NCBI GenBank assembly: GCA_030706405.1
Contig: JAUZOO010000010.1
Coordinates: 124,001 to 188,000, forward strand
Length of the DNA: 64,000 nucleotides
Source: Bacteroidota bacterium
GTDB lineage: Bacteria > Bacteroidota > Bacteroidia > Bacteroidales > JAAUTT01
Direction of reading: 5' to 3'
A program made the translations under genes and the position numbers. Under the pieces are notes generated by a model. It was given only the letters and a program-made list of their open reading frames with translations. It was not told where the DNA came from and did not search any database. Positions 37,271-47,665 of the stretch are shown here, piece after piece. The first letter of the stretch is position 1. Each line of letters begins with the position of its first letter.

Positions 37271-40200
37271 ATGAAAGGGTTTAAAGCCTGTCAATACCTT
37301 ATATTTTGTCTGGTATTTGTTGGAATGTGTGCGGGAGCTGTGGAGGCCCAGGTTTCCGATATGGGCTCCGACATGAGGTTTAAATCTGTTTCGTCTCGAT
37401 TGGGCTTATCGTCGGTGTTTTGTATGGCGCAGGACGAAAACGGGTTTATCTGGATGGGGACTCGCGACGGATTAAACCGATTCGACGGGTACGATTTGAT
37501 GACTTTTAAATACGATCCCTCTAATCCCAATAGCATTAGTAATAATGAGATAACCTGCATTTTTGCCGATCCTAATGGCCTATTATGGATAGGAACCCGT
37601 GGCGGTGGAGTAAACCTTCTTGACCGCCGAACAAACCGCATTTACCGTTTTTTAAATATTTCGAAGGAGAATATTGTCCGCAACATTTTTAAATCGCGAA
37701 ATGGTACGCTGTGGATAGGCACTTCGAACGGTCTTGTTAAAGTGATTTCTGATTTACACAATCAGAAATTTGAATTTGAGAATGTGTCTGTCCGTGGAAA
37801 ATTTAGATCTGCTTACGGAACAACTATTAACCCGCGAAAAACCGAAATATCGGTGGTATCAATTAATGAGTTGTCGCCCGATAAGTTGTTAATTGGAACA
37901 GAACAAGGTTTCTATACTTATAATCCCAAAGTCAAGCAGTTTAGAAGTGTTGATTTAGGTGCAGATTATGTGACTATTGTGACTTCTATTCTGGTTGATG
38001 CCAAACAAAATGTCTGGCTGGGAACCTTTGAAGGCTTATTGAAGCTAGTCACTAAACCCGGCGGCAGATTCGATATTACTTCGTATAATAATCATCAACG
38101 AGGAGAACGTTATATCCGCTCAAACCGCATAGAGTCCGTTGTTTCTGATCCTTTTGGAAATATATGGGCGGGTTCACGTGGTGCCGGGTTGATAAAAATA
38201 ACAGGGAGTGGCAAAACTTTCGTTTTTCAGAATGATGCACTGGATTACCAAAGCCTGAACGATAATATTGTCAATTCGTTGCTTGTTGACAGAACCGGTG
38301 TTTTATGGATTGGAACCGAAAGTCACGGGTGTAGCATGGTTGACTTGTATAACAAAAGGTTCAGTCACCTACGCAGCATTCCTAATCGTTTCGGGAGCCT
38401 TGGCGGGAGTCTTGTTACTGCAATTTCGGGAAATTTAACGAATAGGGTATGGGTAGGAACTACTGAAGGAGGTTTGGATAAGCTTACTTTTTCCAAAGGA
38501 ACTTATAAAATAGACCATTTCCCTTCGATAAAAGTTACCCCGACATTGTCCAGCAACGAAATAATCTCTCTTTTAGAAGACAGGGATCATACGCTTTGGA
38601 TAGGAACTACCGCCAATTATATAACCCGGTACGACGAACGAGGTGGTTTTAAAAGTTATCCGTCTAACGGGTACGTTTTTTCAATTTATCAGGATAAGGC
38701 TAACCGAATATGGTTTGGAACCTGGGGGCAGGGACTAGGGCTTATCGATAAAAATAGCGGACAGATAAGTCGTATCAGCAATGAGATGGGAAATCGTCAT
38801 TCGCTAAGTAGTGATATGGTACTCGCTATTTTCGACGATGACTATGGGAACTTGTGGGTTGGAACTAAAGGTGGTGGCGTAAATATTTGTCCATCTAATG
38901 AGTTGGCACGGGGTAACGGAAATTTTATTTCGTTTAAGAGTCAAAGTCTGTCGGAAGGAAGTATTAGTCATAACGATGTGTATTGTATTACCCGCGATAG
39001 TCGGGGTATAATCTGGATTGGAACCGGTGGGGGACTTAATAAGGTAATTCCCCTTAATAATCAATCCATTGGCGAAGCTGTCCGAAAAAAGAATGTCAGT
39101 TTTAAAGCCTATTCCGAAAAAGACGGGTTGCCCAATGGTGTGATATATAGTGTTTTGGAAGATCGACAAGGCAATTTATGGCTAAGTACCAACAATGGAC
39201 TCTGTGTATTCGACCCGCGCACTGAAAAAGTTAAGAATTATTTTGATAACGATGGACTTCTGGCCAACCAATTTCATTCCAACGCTTATTTTAAAGATGC
39301 CGGAGGATTCATGTATTTCGGTGGAGTTAACGGGCTTACCTATTTTAATCCCGATAGTATAAAGAATAATCCTTTTGCCCCACAAACCCAAATTACCGGG
39401 CTAAAGATTTTCAATCAGGCAATTATGCCGGGCGATAAACATAACGGCAGAATCGTTTTGAATACCGACATTGCCAATGCCAAAGAAATTATCCTTTCGT
39501 ATAGAGACAAAGAGTTAACCTTTGAGTTTTCGGCAATGCACTATGCCAATTCCCAGAAAATTCATTATGCATACCGTTTGGTAGGGTTTAACGATAAGTG
39601 GCAGGAAACCAAAAGCAACGACCGCTCGGTAACCTACACCAACCTCGATCATGGCACTTATGTTTTACAGGTAAAAGCAACCAATAACGATGGTGTTTGG
39701 AGCGAAAAACCCGACGAACTCGTCATTACCATATTACCCCCTTTTTGGCAAAGTCCTTGGTTTAGTATTGTTTATATACTGCTTATTGCGGGAGGTTTGT
39801 ACCTGTTCCGGAAATACTCGCTGATTGCCGTGAAGGAAAAAAACCGGCTGCTCATCGAACAGCTCGAGCATAAAAAGCAGACGGAGATTGCCGAAGCAAA
39901 GATGCGTTTCTTCACAAATATCTCCCACGAAATCCGGACCCCGCTCACGCTTATTTACGATCCGCTGGAAAGGGTACTGGCACAGGGCGAACTGGACCCG
40001 AATTCAAGACAGCACCTCACGCTGATGTCGAAGAATGTTAATAGACTGCTCTCGCTTGTAAATCAATTGCTTCAATTTCAGAAGATTGATATGGGATTTG
40101 TGTCGCTAAAAGTTTCTGAAGTTAGCCTGATGCCATTTTTGCGTGAAGTAGCAGGAAATTTTGCACAGAAAATAAGCCTTAAAAACGTCTCATTGGCGAT

Positions 40201-41536
40201 CGATACCTTTTCGGAACAGATTTCGCTATGGTTTGATAGTGAGTTTATGACAACCGTTTTTTATAACCTGTTATCCAACGCTATAAAGTTTACCCCCGAG
40301 GGCGGACAGATTTCTATAAAATTAACTCCTTACCAGGGCAATTTTGATGTAGGGTTTATTTCCGGGCTCCGGCAACGTATTTTTTCTTCTAAAGTTAAAG
40401 AACAAAACTGGATAGCCATCGAAATTGCCGATACCGGGAAAGGCATATCCCGACGGGAAATATCGCGTATTTTCAATCGTTTTTATCAGGTTAATGAACC
40501 ATCAATGTATCATCATGCCGGTTCGGGAATAGGGCTTTCGCTGGTTAAAGAATATGTGGAGCTGCACAAAGGGCATATTGAGGTGAGCAGTCTTCCGGGA
40601 GCGGGGAGCCGGTTTACGGTTTATCTGCCAGTAGGCAAAAAGCATTTCAGGCCCGACCAGATTATTAGTAAGGCCAAGCCCAGAGTTTCGGGAGAAGACT
40701 ATAATATTCCCGACGACGAGACTGAAATGAACGGAGCAGACGAAACCTCAATGGTTGGCCCCGAAAAATCGGTTGAAGCCCCGTTGTTACTCATTATCGA
40801 AGATGACCACGAGTTAGCCGCTTATCTGCAGAATTACTTTGGCGAAACCTATCAGGTAATCACTGTTTTCGACGGGAAAAAAGGTATGGCCAGGGCTCAG
40901 GAATCGTCGCCCGACCTTGTAATTTCGGATGTTATGTTGCCAGGAGCTACAGGGATTGAAATTTGCAATTATCTGAAATCGAACATCGAAACCAGCCATA
41001 TCCCGGTTATATTGCTTACCGCAAAGGCCGCCGAAGATGATATGATTTCCGGGTACGAGGGAGGCGCCGATAGTTATATGACCAAACCGTTTAATATCAA
41101 GGTGCTTGCAGCTCAGGTAAAAAGCCTTATCGAAACGCGTAACCAGTTAAAACACAGTTTCAGTAAAAAGGTGGTACTGAAGCCCAGTGATTTGGCAATA
41201 ACTTCGCTGGACGAGCAATTCCTTCAGCGGTTAATGGATATTTCAAATGCACATCTTTCTGATAATGATTTTGATGTGTCGGGATTGGTGGAGGCAATGA
41301 ACATGAGTCATACGGCAATTCTTAAAAAGATAAAAGCCCTTACCGGCCTTTCGTTGGTCGATTTTATCAAGAGTCTGCGTTTGAAAAAAGCTGCGCAAAT
41401 ACTTCAAAAAGAGAAATATCCGATAGCCGAAGTGGGCTATATGGTAGGTTTTTCCGATCCCAAATACTTTAGCAAATGTTTTATTAAAGAGTTTGGAAAG
41501 ACGCCTACCGAGTATGGAAACGAATTTCGAAATTGA
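37271..41536 (+). CDS. Hybrid two-component system sensor/regulator (HTCS)
   Basis: Reg_prop beta-propeller repeats (LWIGTRGGG-type), Y_Y_Y domain, FFTNISHEIRTPLTLIYDPLERV HisKA, HATPase, REC (VISDVMLPGATGIEICNYLKS), AraC HTH. Confidence 0.95.
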   Translation: MKGFKACQYLIFCLVFVGMCAGAVEAQVSDMGSDMRFKSVSSRLGLSSVFCMAQDENGFIWMGTRDGLNRFDGYDLMTFKYDPSNPNSISNNEITCIFADPNGLLWIGTRGGGVNLLDRRTNRIYRFLNISKENIVRNIFKSRNGTLWIGTSNGLVKVISDLHNQKFEFENVSVRGKFRSAYGTTINPRKTEISVVSINELSPDKLLIGTEQGFYTYNPKVKQFRSVDLGADYVTIVTSILVDAKQNVWLGTFEGLLKLVTKPGGRFDITSYNNHQRGERYIRSNRIESVVSDPFGNIWAGSRGAGLIKITGSGKTFVFQNDALDYQSLNDNIVNSLLVDRTGVLWIGTESHGCSMVDLYNKRFSHLRSIPNRFGSLGGSLVTAISGNLTNRVWVGTTEGGLDKLTFSKGTYKIDHFPSIKVTPTLSSNEIISLLEDRDHTLWIGTTANYITRYDERGGFKSYPSNGYVFSIYQDKANRIWFGTWGQGLGLIDKNSGQISRISNEMGNRHSLSSDMVLAIFDDDYGNLWVGTKGGGVNICPSNELARGNGNFISFKSQSLSEGSISHNDVYCITRDSRGIIWIGTGGGLNKVIPLNNQSIGEAVRKKNVSFKAYSEKDGLPNGVIYSVLEDRQGNLWLSTNNGLCVFDPRTEKVKNYFDNDGLLANQFHSNAYFKDAGGFMYFGGVNGLTYFNPDSIKNNPFAPQTQITGLKIFNQAIMPGDKHNGRIVLNTDIANAKEIILSYRDKELTFEFSAMHYANSQKIHYAYRLVGFNDKWQETKSNDRSVTYTNLDHGTYVLQVKATNNDGVWSEKPDELVITILPPFWQSPWFSIVYILLIAGGLYLFRKYSLIAVKEKNRLLIEQLEHKKQTEIAEAKMRFFTNISHEIRTPLTLIYDPLERVLAQGELDPNSRQHLTLMSKNVNRLLSLVNQLLQFQKIDMGFVSLKVSEVSLMPFLREVAGNFAQKISLKNVSLAIDTFSEQISLWFDSEFMTTVFYNLLSNAIKFTPEGGQISIKLTPYQGNFDVGFISGLRQRIFSSKVKEQNWIAIEIADTGKGISRREISRIFNRFYQVNEPSMYHHAGSGIGLSLVKEYVELHKGHIEVSSLPGAGSRFTVYLPVGKKHFRPDQIISKAKPRVSGEDYNIPDDETEMNGADETSMVGPEKSVEAPLLLIIEDDHELAAYLQNYFGETYQVITVFDGKKGMARAQESSPDLVISDVMLPGATGIEICNYLKSNIETSHIPVILLTAKAAEDDMISGYEGGADSYMTKPFNIKVLAAQVKSLIETRNQLKHSFSKKVVLKPSDLAITSLDEQFLQRLMDISNAHLSDNDFDVSGLVEAMNMSHTAILKKIKALTGLSLVDFIKSLRLKKAAQILQKEKYPIAEVGYMVGFSDPKYFSKCFIKEFGKTPTEYGNEFRN

Positions 41537-41640
41537 GTTTTGAGAGAAGTTTTGGTACCTATCTTATTTTTAGTATTTTGAAGTACATTAATTTCGGCTT
41601 TCGCCGGAATGACAGTCAATTGTAATACTTCTTATATCTG

Positions 41641-41667
41641 GCGGAGCTTATAACTCCGCTTTTTTTG
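41641..41667 (+). terminator. Terminator after HTCS
   Basis: GCGGAG-CTTATAA-CTCCGC followed by TTTTTTTT. Confidence 0.75.
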
Positions 41668-41910
41668 TTGTGTCACGGCCACTCCTGCAATTACTTTATT
41701 TTTAATCTACACAAGCTCGTTAAAAGCAAATCGGTACGAATTGTTCCTTCCTGACAGGTGTGATAAATTTATTTTTTAGGTAGTAAAGTTTGGTAATCGT
41801 TTTTAAATCTATTTGTTATAAGCTTAAATTTCCCTTCCAAAAAAGTGGTTAGTTTAATTTTTTACCCCCAATTAAACGATTTTTTCTCCCCTTGAGCAAT
41901 CGCATACGAC

Positions 41911-41918
41911 TAATTTTG
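41911..41918 (+). promoter_or_regulatory. Candidate -7 element of the PUL structural operon
   Basis: TAATTTTG matches TAnnTTTG; a TTG lies at 41892-41894, but the 16-nt spacer is shorter than the usual ~19. Confidence 0.4.
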
Positions 41919-41921
41919 GAT

Positions 41922-42032
41922 ATGAAAATGGAGAAAAGACAATCTGTCCACCTAATGATTTTGCAACTACTAACTGCCTTAATTATCATTCTTGGGGTTT
42001 TAGCCTTGCTTAGTTTTTGGGGAATTTTGTAA
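41922..42032 (+). CDS. Putative 36-aa single-TM small membrane protein
   Basis: ATG..TAA translates to MKMEKRQSVHLMILQLLTALIIILGVLALLSFWGIL; not in the supplied ORF track. Confidence 0.4.
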   Translation: MKMEKRQSVHLMILQLLTALIIILGVLALLSFWGIL

Positions 42033-42092
42033 AACCCGGGTAAAACAGGTACTATTAATAACGGCTAATTATATATTATAAATAACCACAAC

Positions 42093-44273
42093 ATGAAACT
42101 ACCAAGATTAAGCCTATTTCTTATTTTATTTTTATGGCTTACCAGTGTCCAGGCTCAAGTAACGCCGGTTTATTTAGACCCTTCCCAACCGGTTGAAACT
42201 CGTGCTCGCGACCTGGTTTCGAAGATGACCCTCCAGGAAAAAGTTTTTCAGTTGATGAACGAAACTCCGGCGATTCCCCGCCTTAATATTCCTGCATACG
42301 ACTGGTGGAACGAATGTCTCCACGGAGTTGCCCGTTCCGGCGTAGCTACCGTATTTCCACAGGCTATCGGACTAGGCGCCACCTTCGACCCCGACCTTAT
42401 TTTTCGCGTAGGTACAGCGGTTTCCGACGAAGCTCGTGCCATGTACAATGCCTTTATCGACAACGGTTATCATCTTAAATATGGCGGACTGACTTTTTGG
42501 ACTCCGAACATCAATATTTTTCGCGATCCACGTTGGGGCAGGGGACAGGAAACTTATGGAGAAGACCCTTTCCTTACAGCATCAATGGGCGTAGCTTTGG
42601 TAAAAGGACTTCAGGGTAACGACCCCAACTACTTAAAAGTTGCAGCCTGTGCCAAGCACTTTGCAGTACACAGCGGACCCGAAAGGCTTCGGCACGAGTT
42701 TAACGTCAAACCTACTGATAAAGATTTGAACGAGACTTACCTTCCAGCATTCAAAGCCCTTGTAGATGCGGGTGTGGAAGCTGTAATGTGTGCTTACAAC
42801 CGTACCAACGACCAACCGTGCTGCTCAAACAATTATCTTATAAATGATGTATTGCGAGGCAAGTGGGGATTTAAAGGACATATCGTAAGCGATTGCGGCG
42901 CTATCGGCGATTTTTTTCAGGGACATAAAGTTACCAGCAGTATTGAAGGAGCAGCAACAATGGCCCTGCAGCATGGGGTAAACCTTAACTGCGGCGACGA
43001 ATATGCTACCCTGGCCGAAGCTGTTAAAAAAGGAACGGTTGACGAAAAGCTTATCGATAACACGCTGGTAACGCTACTTAAAACTCGTTTTAAACTGGGC
43101 ATGTTCGACCCAAAGGAAAAATGCCCGTACAATAGCATCAAAGCCGATGTAATTAACAGTCCCGAACACCGTCAGCTGGCACGCGAAGCAGCTTTAAAAT
43201 CGATGGTTCTTCTTAAAAATAATGGAGCATTGCCATTGAAGAATAATCTTCCGCGCTACTATGTTACCGGGCCTAATGCCACCAGTATTGAAGTATTACT
43301 TGGCAACTATTATGGTGTAAATAATAATCTATCGACTATTCTCGAAGGACTTGCATCACACGTTGGCCCCGGAAGTCAGCTCCAGTATAAGCCCGGATGC
43401 CTTGCTGATCGCGATAATATTAACCCCATCGACTGGACAACCTCCGAAGTTAAAGCTTCCGATGCAACCATTGTGGTACTTGGATTATCGGGCTATCTTG
43501 AAGGCGAAGAAGGCGAATCATTGGCTTCTGCTCATTTTGGCGACCGTCTGGATTACAATATCCCCAAAAATCAGGTCGACTTTCTCCGCAATCTCCGTAA
43601 AAATACTACCAAGCCTATTATTGTTGTAGTAACCGGAGGCAGCCCGATGAATCTTAGTGAAGTACATGAACTGGCCGATGCCGTTCTGCTGGCATGGTAT
43701 CCGGGCGAAGAAGGTGGAAACGCCGTTGCCGACATCATTTTTGGTAAAGTGTCCCCATCCGGAAAACTACCGGTAACCTTCCCTAAATCGCTCGACCAAC
43801 TTCCGGCTTACGAGGATTATAACATGACAGGCCGTACCTACCGTTATATGACCGCCGAACCTATGTACCCCTTTGGCTATGGTTTGAGCTACGGACGGTT
43901 TGAATATTCCGGGCTAAAAGTTTCGTCTAATAAAATAAAGAAAAACCAGTCACTGAGCGCTGAAGTTACTGTTACCAATACCGGGAAATCAGTTTCAGAT
44001 GAAGTGGTACAGCTTTATATCACCAGACCGGGGGCTAACAATCCGCTGTATTCATTGAAATCGGTTAAACGAATCAGCCTGAACCCGGGCGAATCCACAC
44101 AGGTAACATTCCCGATAACTCCCGAAATGCTTAGCGTTGTTAACGAAGTCGGTCAACAGGTATTATTGCCCGGAGACGTCAAGATCTGGGTGGGCGGTTC
44201 TCTTCCCGGTAAACGGAGTGAAGAACTCGGAATGCCCCAAGCCCAGAACATAACGGTGAATGTTTTGAAGTAA
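42093..44273 (+). CDS. GH3 family beta-glycosidase, likely beta-xylosidase
   Basis: WWNECLHGVARSGVATVFPQAIGLGATFD, AACAKHFAVHSGPE, HIVSDCGAIGDF nucleophile region, C-terminal Fn3-like domain. Confidence 0.92.
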   Translation: MKLPRLSLFLILFLWLTSVQAQVTPVYLDPSQPVETRARDLVSKMTLQEKVFQLMNETPAIPRLNIPAYDWWNECLHGVARSGVATVFPQAIGLGATFDPDLIFRVGTAVSDEARAMYNAFIDNGYHLKYGGLTFWTPNINIFRDPRWGRGQETYGEDPFLTASMGVALVKGLQGNDPNYLKVAACAKHFAVHSGPERLRHEFNVKPTDKDLNETYLPAFKALVDAGVEAVMCAYNRTNDQPCCSNNYLINDVLRGKWGFKGHIVSDCGAIGDFFQGHKVTSSIEGAATMALQHGVNLNCGDEYATLAEAVKKGTVDEKLIDNTLVTLLKTRFKLGMFDPKEKCPYNSIKADVINSPEHRQLAREAALKSMVLLKNNGALPLKNNLPRYYVTGPNATSIEVLLGNYYGVNNNLSTILEGLASHVGPGSQLQYKPGCLADRDNINPIDWTTSEVKASDATIVVLGLSGYLEGEEGESLASAHFGDRLDYNIPKNQVDFLRNLRKNTTKPIIVVVTGGSPMNLSEVHELADAVLLAWYPGEEGGNAVADIIFGKVSPSGKLPVTFPKSLDQLPAYEDYNMTGRTYRYMTAEPMYPFGYGLSYGRFEYSGLKVSSNKIKKNQSLSAEVTVTNTGKSVSDEVVQLYITRPGANNPLYSLKSVKRISLNPGESTQVTFPITPEMLSVVNEVGQQVLLPGDVKIWVGGSLPGKRSEELGMPQAQNITVNVLK

Positions 44274-44458
44274 CGAAGAAGCAAACCGTTGAATATTGAA
44301 ACATCAAACCATCATAACTCTAAAAAACTAACTAAAACTTAACCAGCCTATGACATAGCAGTATTACCACCGAATAGTATTCTGCTTCTGACAAAGCAGT
44401 GGAAACGTTGAATAAATAAACAGGAATAACATACATTTACTTTAAACCACTAACTTTT

Positions 44459-47400
44459 ATGAAAAAAAACAATTTATGGAAGAGTAAGGTGAACACTTAT
44501 CCGGGAGCCCCAAATGTAACGCTTCGGTTTTTGTCCCTTTCTTTAATAGTCGGGCTACTATGCTTTAACACCTTTAACACCAGTGCAGCCAGTCTTAAAG
44601 CTGCCACAGGAAACTCTATCTGTGCCAAACAAGCACAAAAAATTACAGGAAAAGTTACTGATGCTTCCACAGGCGAAGGTCTTCCGGGAGTAAGCGTAAT
44701 TATTGCAGGGACTACCTCTGGAGCATCTACCGATATTAACGGTAATTACCAGGTTGAAGTACCCAATGCATCTGCAAAATTGTCTTTTTCGTTTATCGGC
44801 TACACAACTCAGGTGGTTGAGGTTTCCGGAAAAAGCGTAATCAATATTCAGTTGGCCAGCGAATCCAAAAAACTTGAAGAAGTAGTGGTTGTTGGTTATG
44901 GAACTCAAAAAAAGAGTGACGTTACCGGAGCTACCGTACGGGTGGATGAAAAAGCCCTTCGCGAAATACCTGCCGTCAATATGCAGGAAGCCCTTCAAGG
45001 ACGTGCTGCAGGGGTAGAAATTCAAAGAATTGGAACCCAGCCGGGAGCCGGAGCTCAAATCCGCATTCGTGGAGAGCGTTCTATCCTTGGCTCAAACGAT
45101 CCTCTTATCGTTCTGGATGGAATTCCTTTTGAAGGCAACATCAATGACATCAACCAAAATGATATTGAGTCGGTTGTGGCTCTAAAAGATGCTTCTGCTA
45201 CGGCTATTTACGGGTCCAGAGGTGCTAACGGGGTTATCCTTGTTTCCACTAAGAGAGGAAAAGCGGGAACTACTAAGTTTTCATACGTTGGATACTATGG
45301 TGTTAGTTCTGTAGCACGCAAATATCCCGTATATAACGCGCAGGAATATCGTGCTATGCGAGATATATCGCCTTATACACAGGGTTATATGGCTGCAGAA
45401 TTACAATCAATAGCTAATGGTACAAGTACCAACTGGCAAGACCTGATGTACCAAAATGGATATACCACCAACCATACGTTAACCGCTTCAGGGGGAAATG
45501 AATACAACCAATTTTCAATTGGGGGCGATTACCTAAAACAAACTACCGTATTACCGGGTCAGGATTTTGCGCGCTATGCCTTACGTGCTACCGGAGATTT
45601 TAAAGTAGGTCAGAAATTTAAAATTGGGTTAAATACGATGAACTCAGTAACGGTAAACAATGGGTCTCAATTTAACAACCCAATGTTCCCTATAATTTCG
45701 TTAAGTCCCTTGGAACCTGCATATAATGCTGATGGAACAATAAACAGAACTCCGGCAGGTAACCCCGATGAGACAGCTTCTCAATACAGCCCGTTACTGT
45801 TAAAAAATAACAACAATAACTGGGTTGACAAAGTTCGCCGGCTTCACACATTTAACAGCTTATACGCTGAATACGAAATTATAAGAGGGCTGAAATACCG
45901 TATGAATGTAGGACTCGATTTTCGTCAACAGGAAAATGACCAATTTCAGGGAGCAGACAGCTATTTCCGTCCAGGGAAAGGGAATACAGCAAGCGTTAAC
46001 AATACCGAAGGATGGGGCTATACCGTTGAAAACCTGCTTACTTTTGAAAGAACTTTTGCTCAAAAACACAGAGTTTCATTTACCGGATTATATAGCAGAC
46101 AGGAAGACCATACTCACAATACTTACATAAGCAAAGACTCCATTGATGCTGATTTTATAGAGTACTTCAACCTGGGGCAGTCGAATCAATCAACAAGTAA
46201 CCTGCCAAACTATAGTGGGGGCGAGAGTTCGTGGGGATTGATCTCCTACATGGCCCGTGTAAACTATGCTTATGACGATAAATACCTTCTTACAGTTACA
46301 GGTCGTATGGACGGCTCGTCGAGATTAGCAGAAGGGCATAAATGGCATCGGTATCCGGCGGTATCTGTGGGTTGGAATATCAGCAAGGAAGCTTTTATGC
46401 AAAATATAAAAGAGATATCAAGCTTAAAACTTCGGGCCGGTTGGGGCGAAACATCAAACCAGGCAGTATCTCCGTATGCTTCGCTGGGCGGGCTGTCTAA
46501 TTCTATAAGTACGAATGGAGTAAACCAACCTGTAAAGTATAATTACGGAACAAAGGTGGTAAGCGGATACTACGTAGCTTCTATCAAGAATCCCACACTC
46601 GATTGGGAATATACCCGTACTGTAAATGTTGGTTTGGATTTTGGAATCTTAAATAACCGCATTACCGGTAGTGTTGAAGTATATAAAGCTAAGACTCATG
46701 GAATTCTGTATAGCCAGAGTCTTCCGGCTTCTTCCGGAATCCCCAATTCGTACAATACCAATATTGGTAAAATGGAGAACAAAGGGTTAGAAATTACAAT
46801 TTCTTCTACCAATATCTCAACTCATGGCTTTACCTGGAGTACCGATCTTAACTTTTTCCTTAACCGTAATAAGTTAGTAAGTCTGCAATCCGGATTTACA
46901 AAAAATATTAGCAATCAGTTGTTTGTAGGCCAGCCATTAACAGCTATTTACGATTATAATAAATTAGGAATTTGGCAAACCAGTGAAGCTGCCGAGGCTG
47001 CAAAATATGGACAGTTGCCGGGACAAATCAAAGTGGAAGACCTTAACCACGATGGTGTCATTGATCCGGATAACGACCGAAAAATTATCGGTTCCAGCGA
47101 AGCCAAATGGCAGGGAGGTATGACCAACCGGTTTTCTTACAAGGGTTTTGACTTTTCATTTGTTCTTTATACCCGTATGGGCGGAACTTTGATTAGCGGG
47201 GTACACATGCCTCAAGCCGCTTACTTAACCATGTTGAACGGCGTAAGGAATGGTTTGAAAGTAAATTATTGGACTCCAACCAATCCAACTAACGATTTTC
47301 CTATGCCATCAGCTACAATTACCCCTCCTAAAGCCACAACAGCTGCCTCTACTTTAGCTTATTATGATGCCAGCTTTGTAAAAGTAAGGAGTATTAATTT

Positions 47401-47656
47401 TGGTTACACCCTTCCCAAGTCGCTTCTATCTAAATTCAAAATTGAAACGATTCGATTCTATGTGACCGCACAAAATCCATTCCTTCTTTATTCTCCCTAT
47501 GTAAAAAAGGGTGGGGTCGATCCGGAACCTACCGGAACAGGCACCAATGGCTTTGTTAACAGCACAGGAGGAAACATTTCGTCGCGTGCCCTGACCATTG
47601 CAGCTGCAACGCCTCCTCTTAAATCATTTCTCTTTGGGGTGAACCTAAATTTCTAA
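44459..47656 (+). CDS. SusC/RagA family TonB-dependent outer membrane receptor
   Basis: CarboxypepD_reg repeat (GLPGVSVIIAGTTSGASTDINGNYQVEVP), EVVVVGYGTQKKSDVTGA, NDIESVVALKDASATAIYGSRGANGVILVSTKRG. Confidence 0.96.
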   Translation: MKKNNLWKSKVNTYPGAPNVTLRFLSLSLIVGLLCFNTFNTSAASLKAATGNSICAKQAQKITGKVTDASTGEGLPGVSVIIAGTTSGASTDINGNYQVEVPNASAKLSFSFIGYTTQVVEVSGKSVINIQLASESKKLEEVVVVGYGTQKKSDVTGATVRVDEKALREIPAVNMQEALQGRAAGVEIQRIGTQPGAGAQIRIRGERSILGSNDPLIVLDGIPFEGNINDINQNDIESVVALKDASATAIYGSRGANGVILVSTKRGKAGTTKFSYVGYYGVSSVARKYPVYNAQEYRAMRDISPYTQGYMAAELQSIANGTSTNWQDLMYQNGYTTNHTLTASGGNEYNQFSIGGDYLKQTTVLPGQDFARYALRATGDFKVGQKFKIGLNTMNSVTVNNGSQFNNPMFPIISLSPLEPAYNADGTINRTPAGNPDETASQYSPLLLKNNNNNWVDKVRRLHTFNSLYAEYEIIRGLKYRMNVGLDFRQQENDQFQGADSYFRPGKGNTASVNNTEGWGYTVENLLTFERTFAQKHRVSFTGLYSRQEDHTHNTYISKDSIDADFIEYFNLGQSNQSTSNLPNYSGGESSWGLISYMARVNYAYDDKYLLTVTGRMDGSSRLAEGHKWHRYPAVSVGWNISKEAFMQNIKEISSLKLRAGWGETSNQAVSPYASLGGLSNSISTNGVNQPVKYNYGTKVVSGYYVASIKNPTLDWEYTRTVNVGLDFGILNNRITGSVEVYKAKTHGILYSQSLPASSGIPNSYNTNIGKMENKGLEITISSTNISTHGFTWSTDLNFFLNRNKLVSLQSGFTKNISNQLFVGQPLTAIYDYNKLGIWQTSEAAEAAKYGQLPGQIKVEDLNHDGVIDPDNDRKIIGSSEAKWQGGMTNRFSYKGFDFSFVLYTRMGGTLISGVHMPQAAYLTMLNGVRNGLKVNYWTPTNPTNDFPMPSATITPPKATTAASTLAYYDASFVKVRSINFGYTLPKSLLSKFKIETIRFYVTAQNPFLLYSPYVKKGGVDPEPTGTGTNGFVNSTGGNISSRALTIAAATPPLKSFLFGVNLNF

Positions 47657-47665
47657 TCTTAAAAA

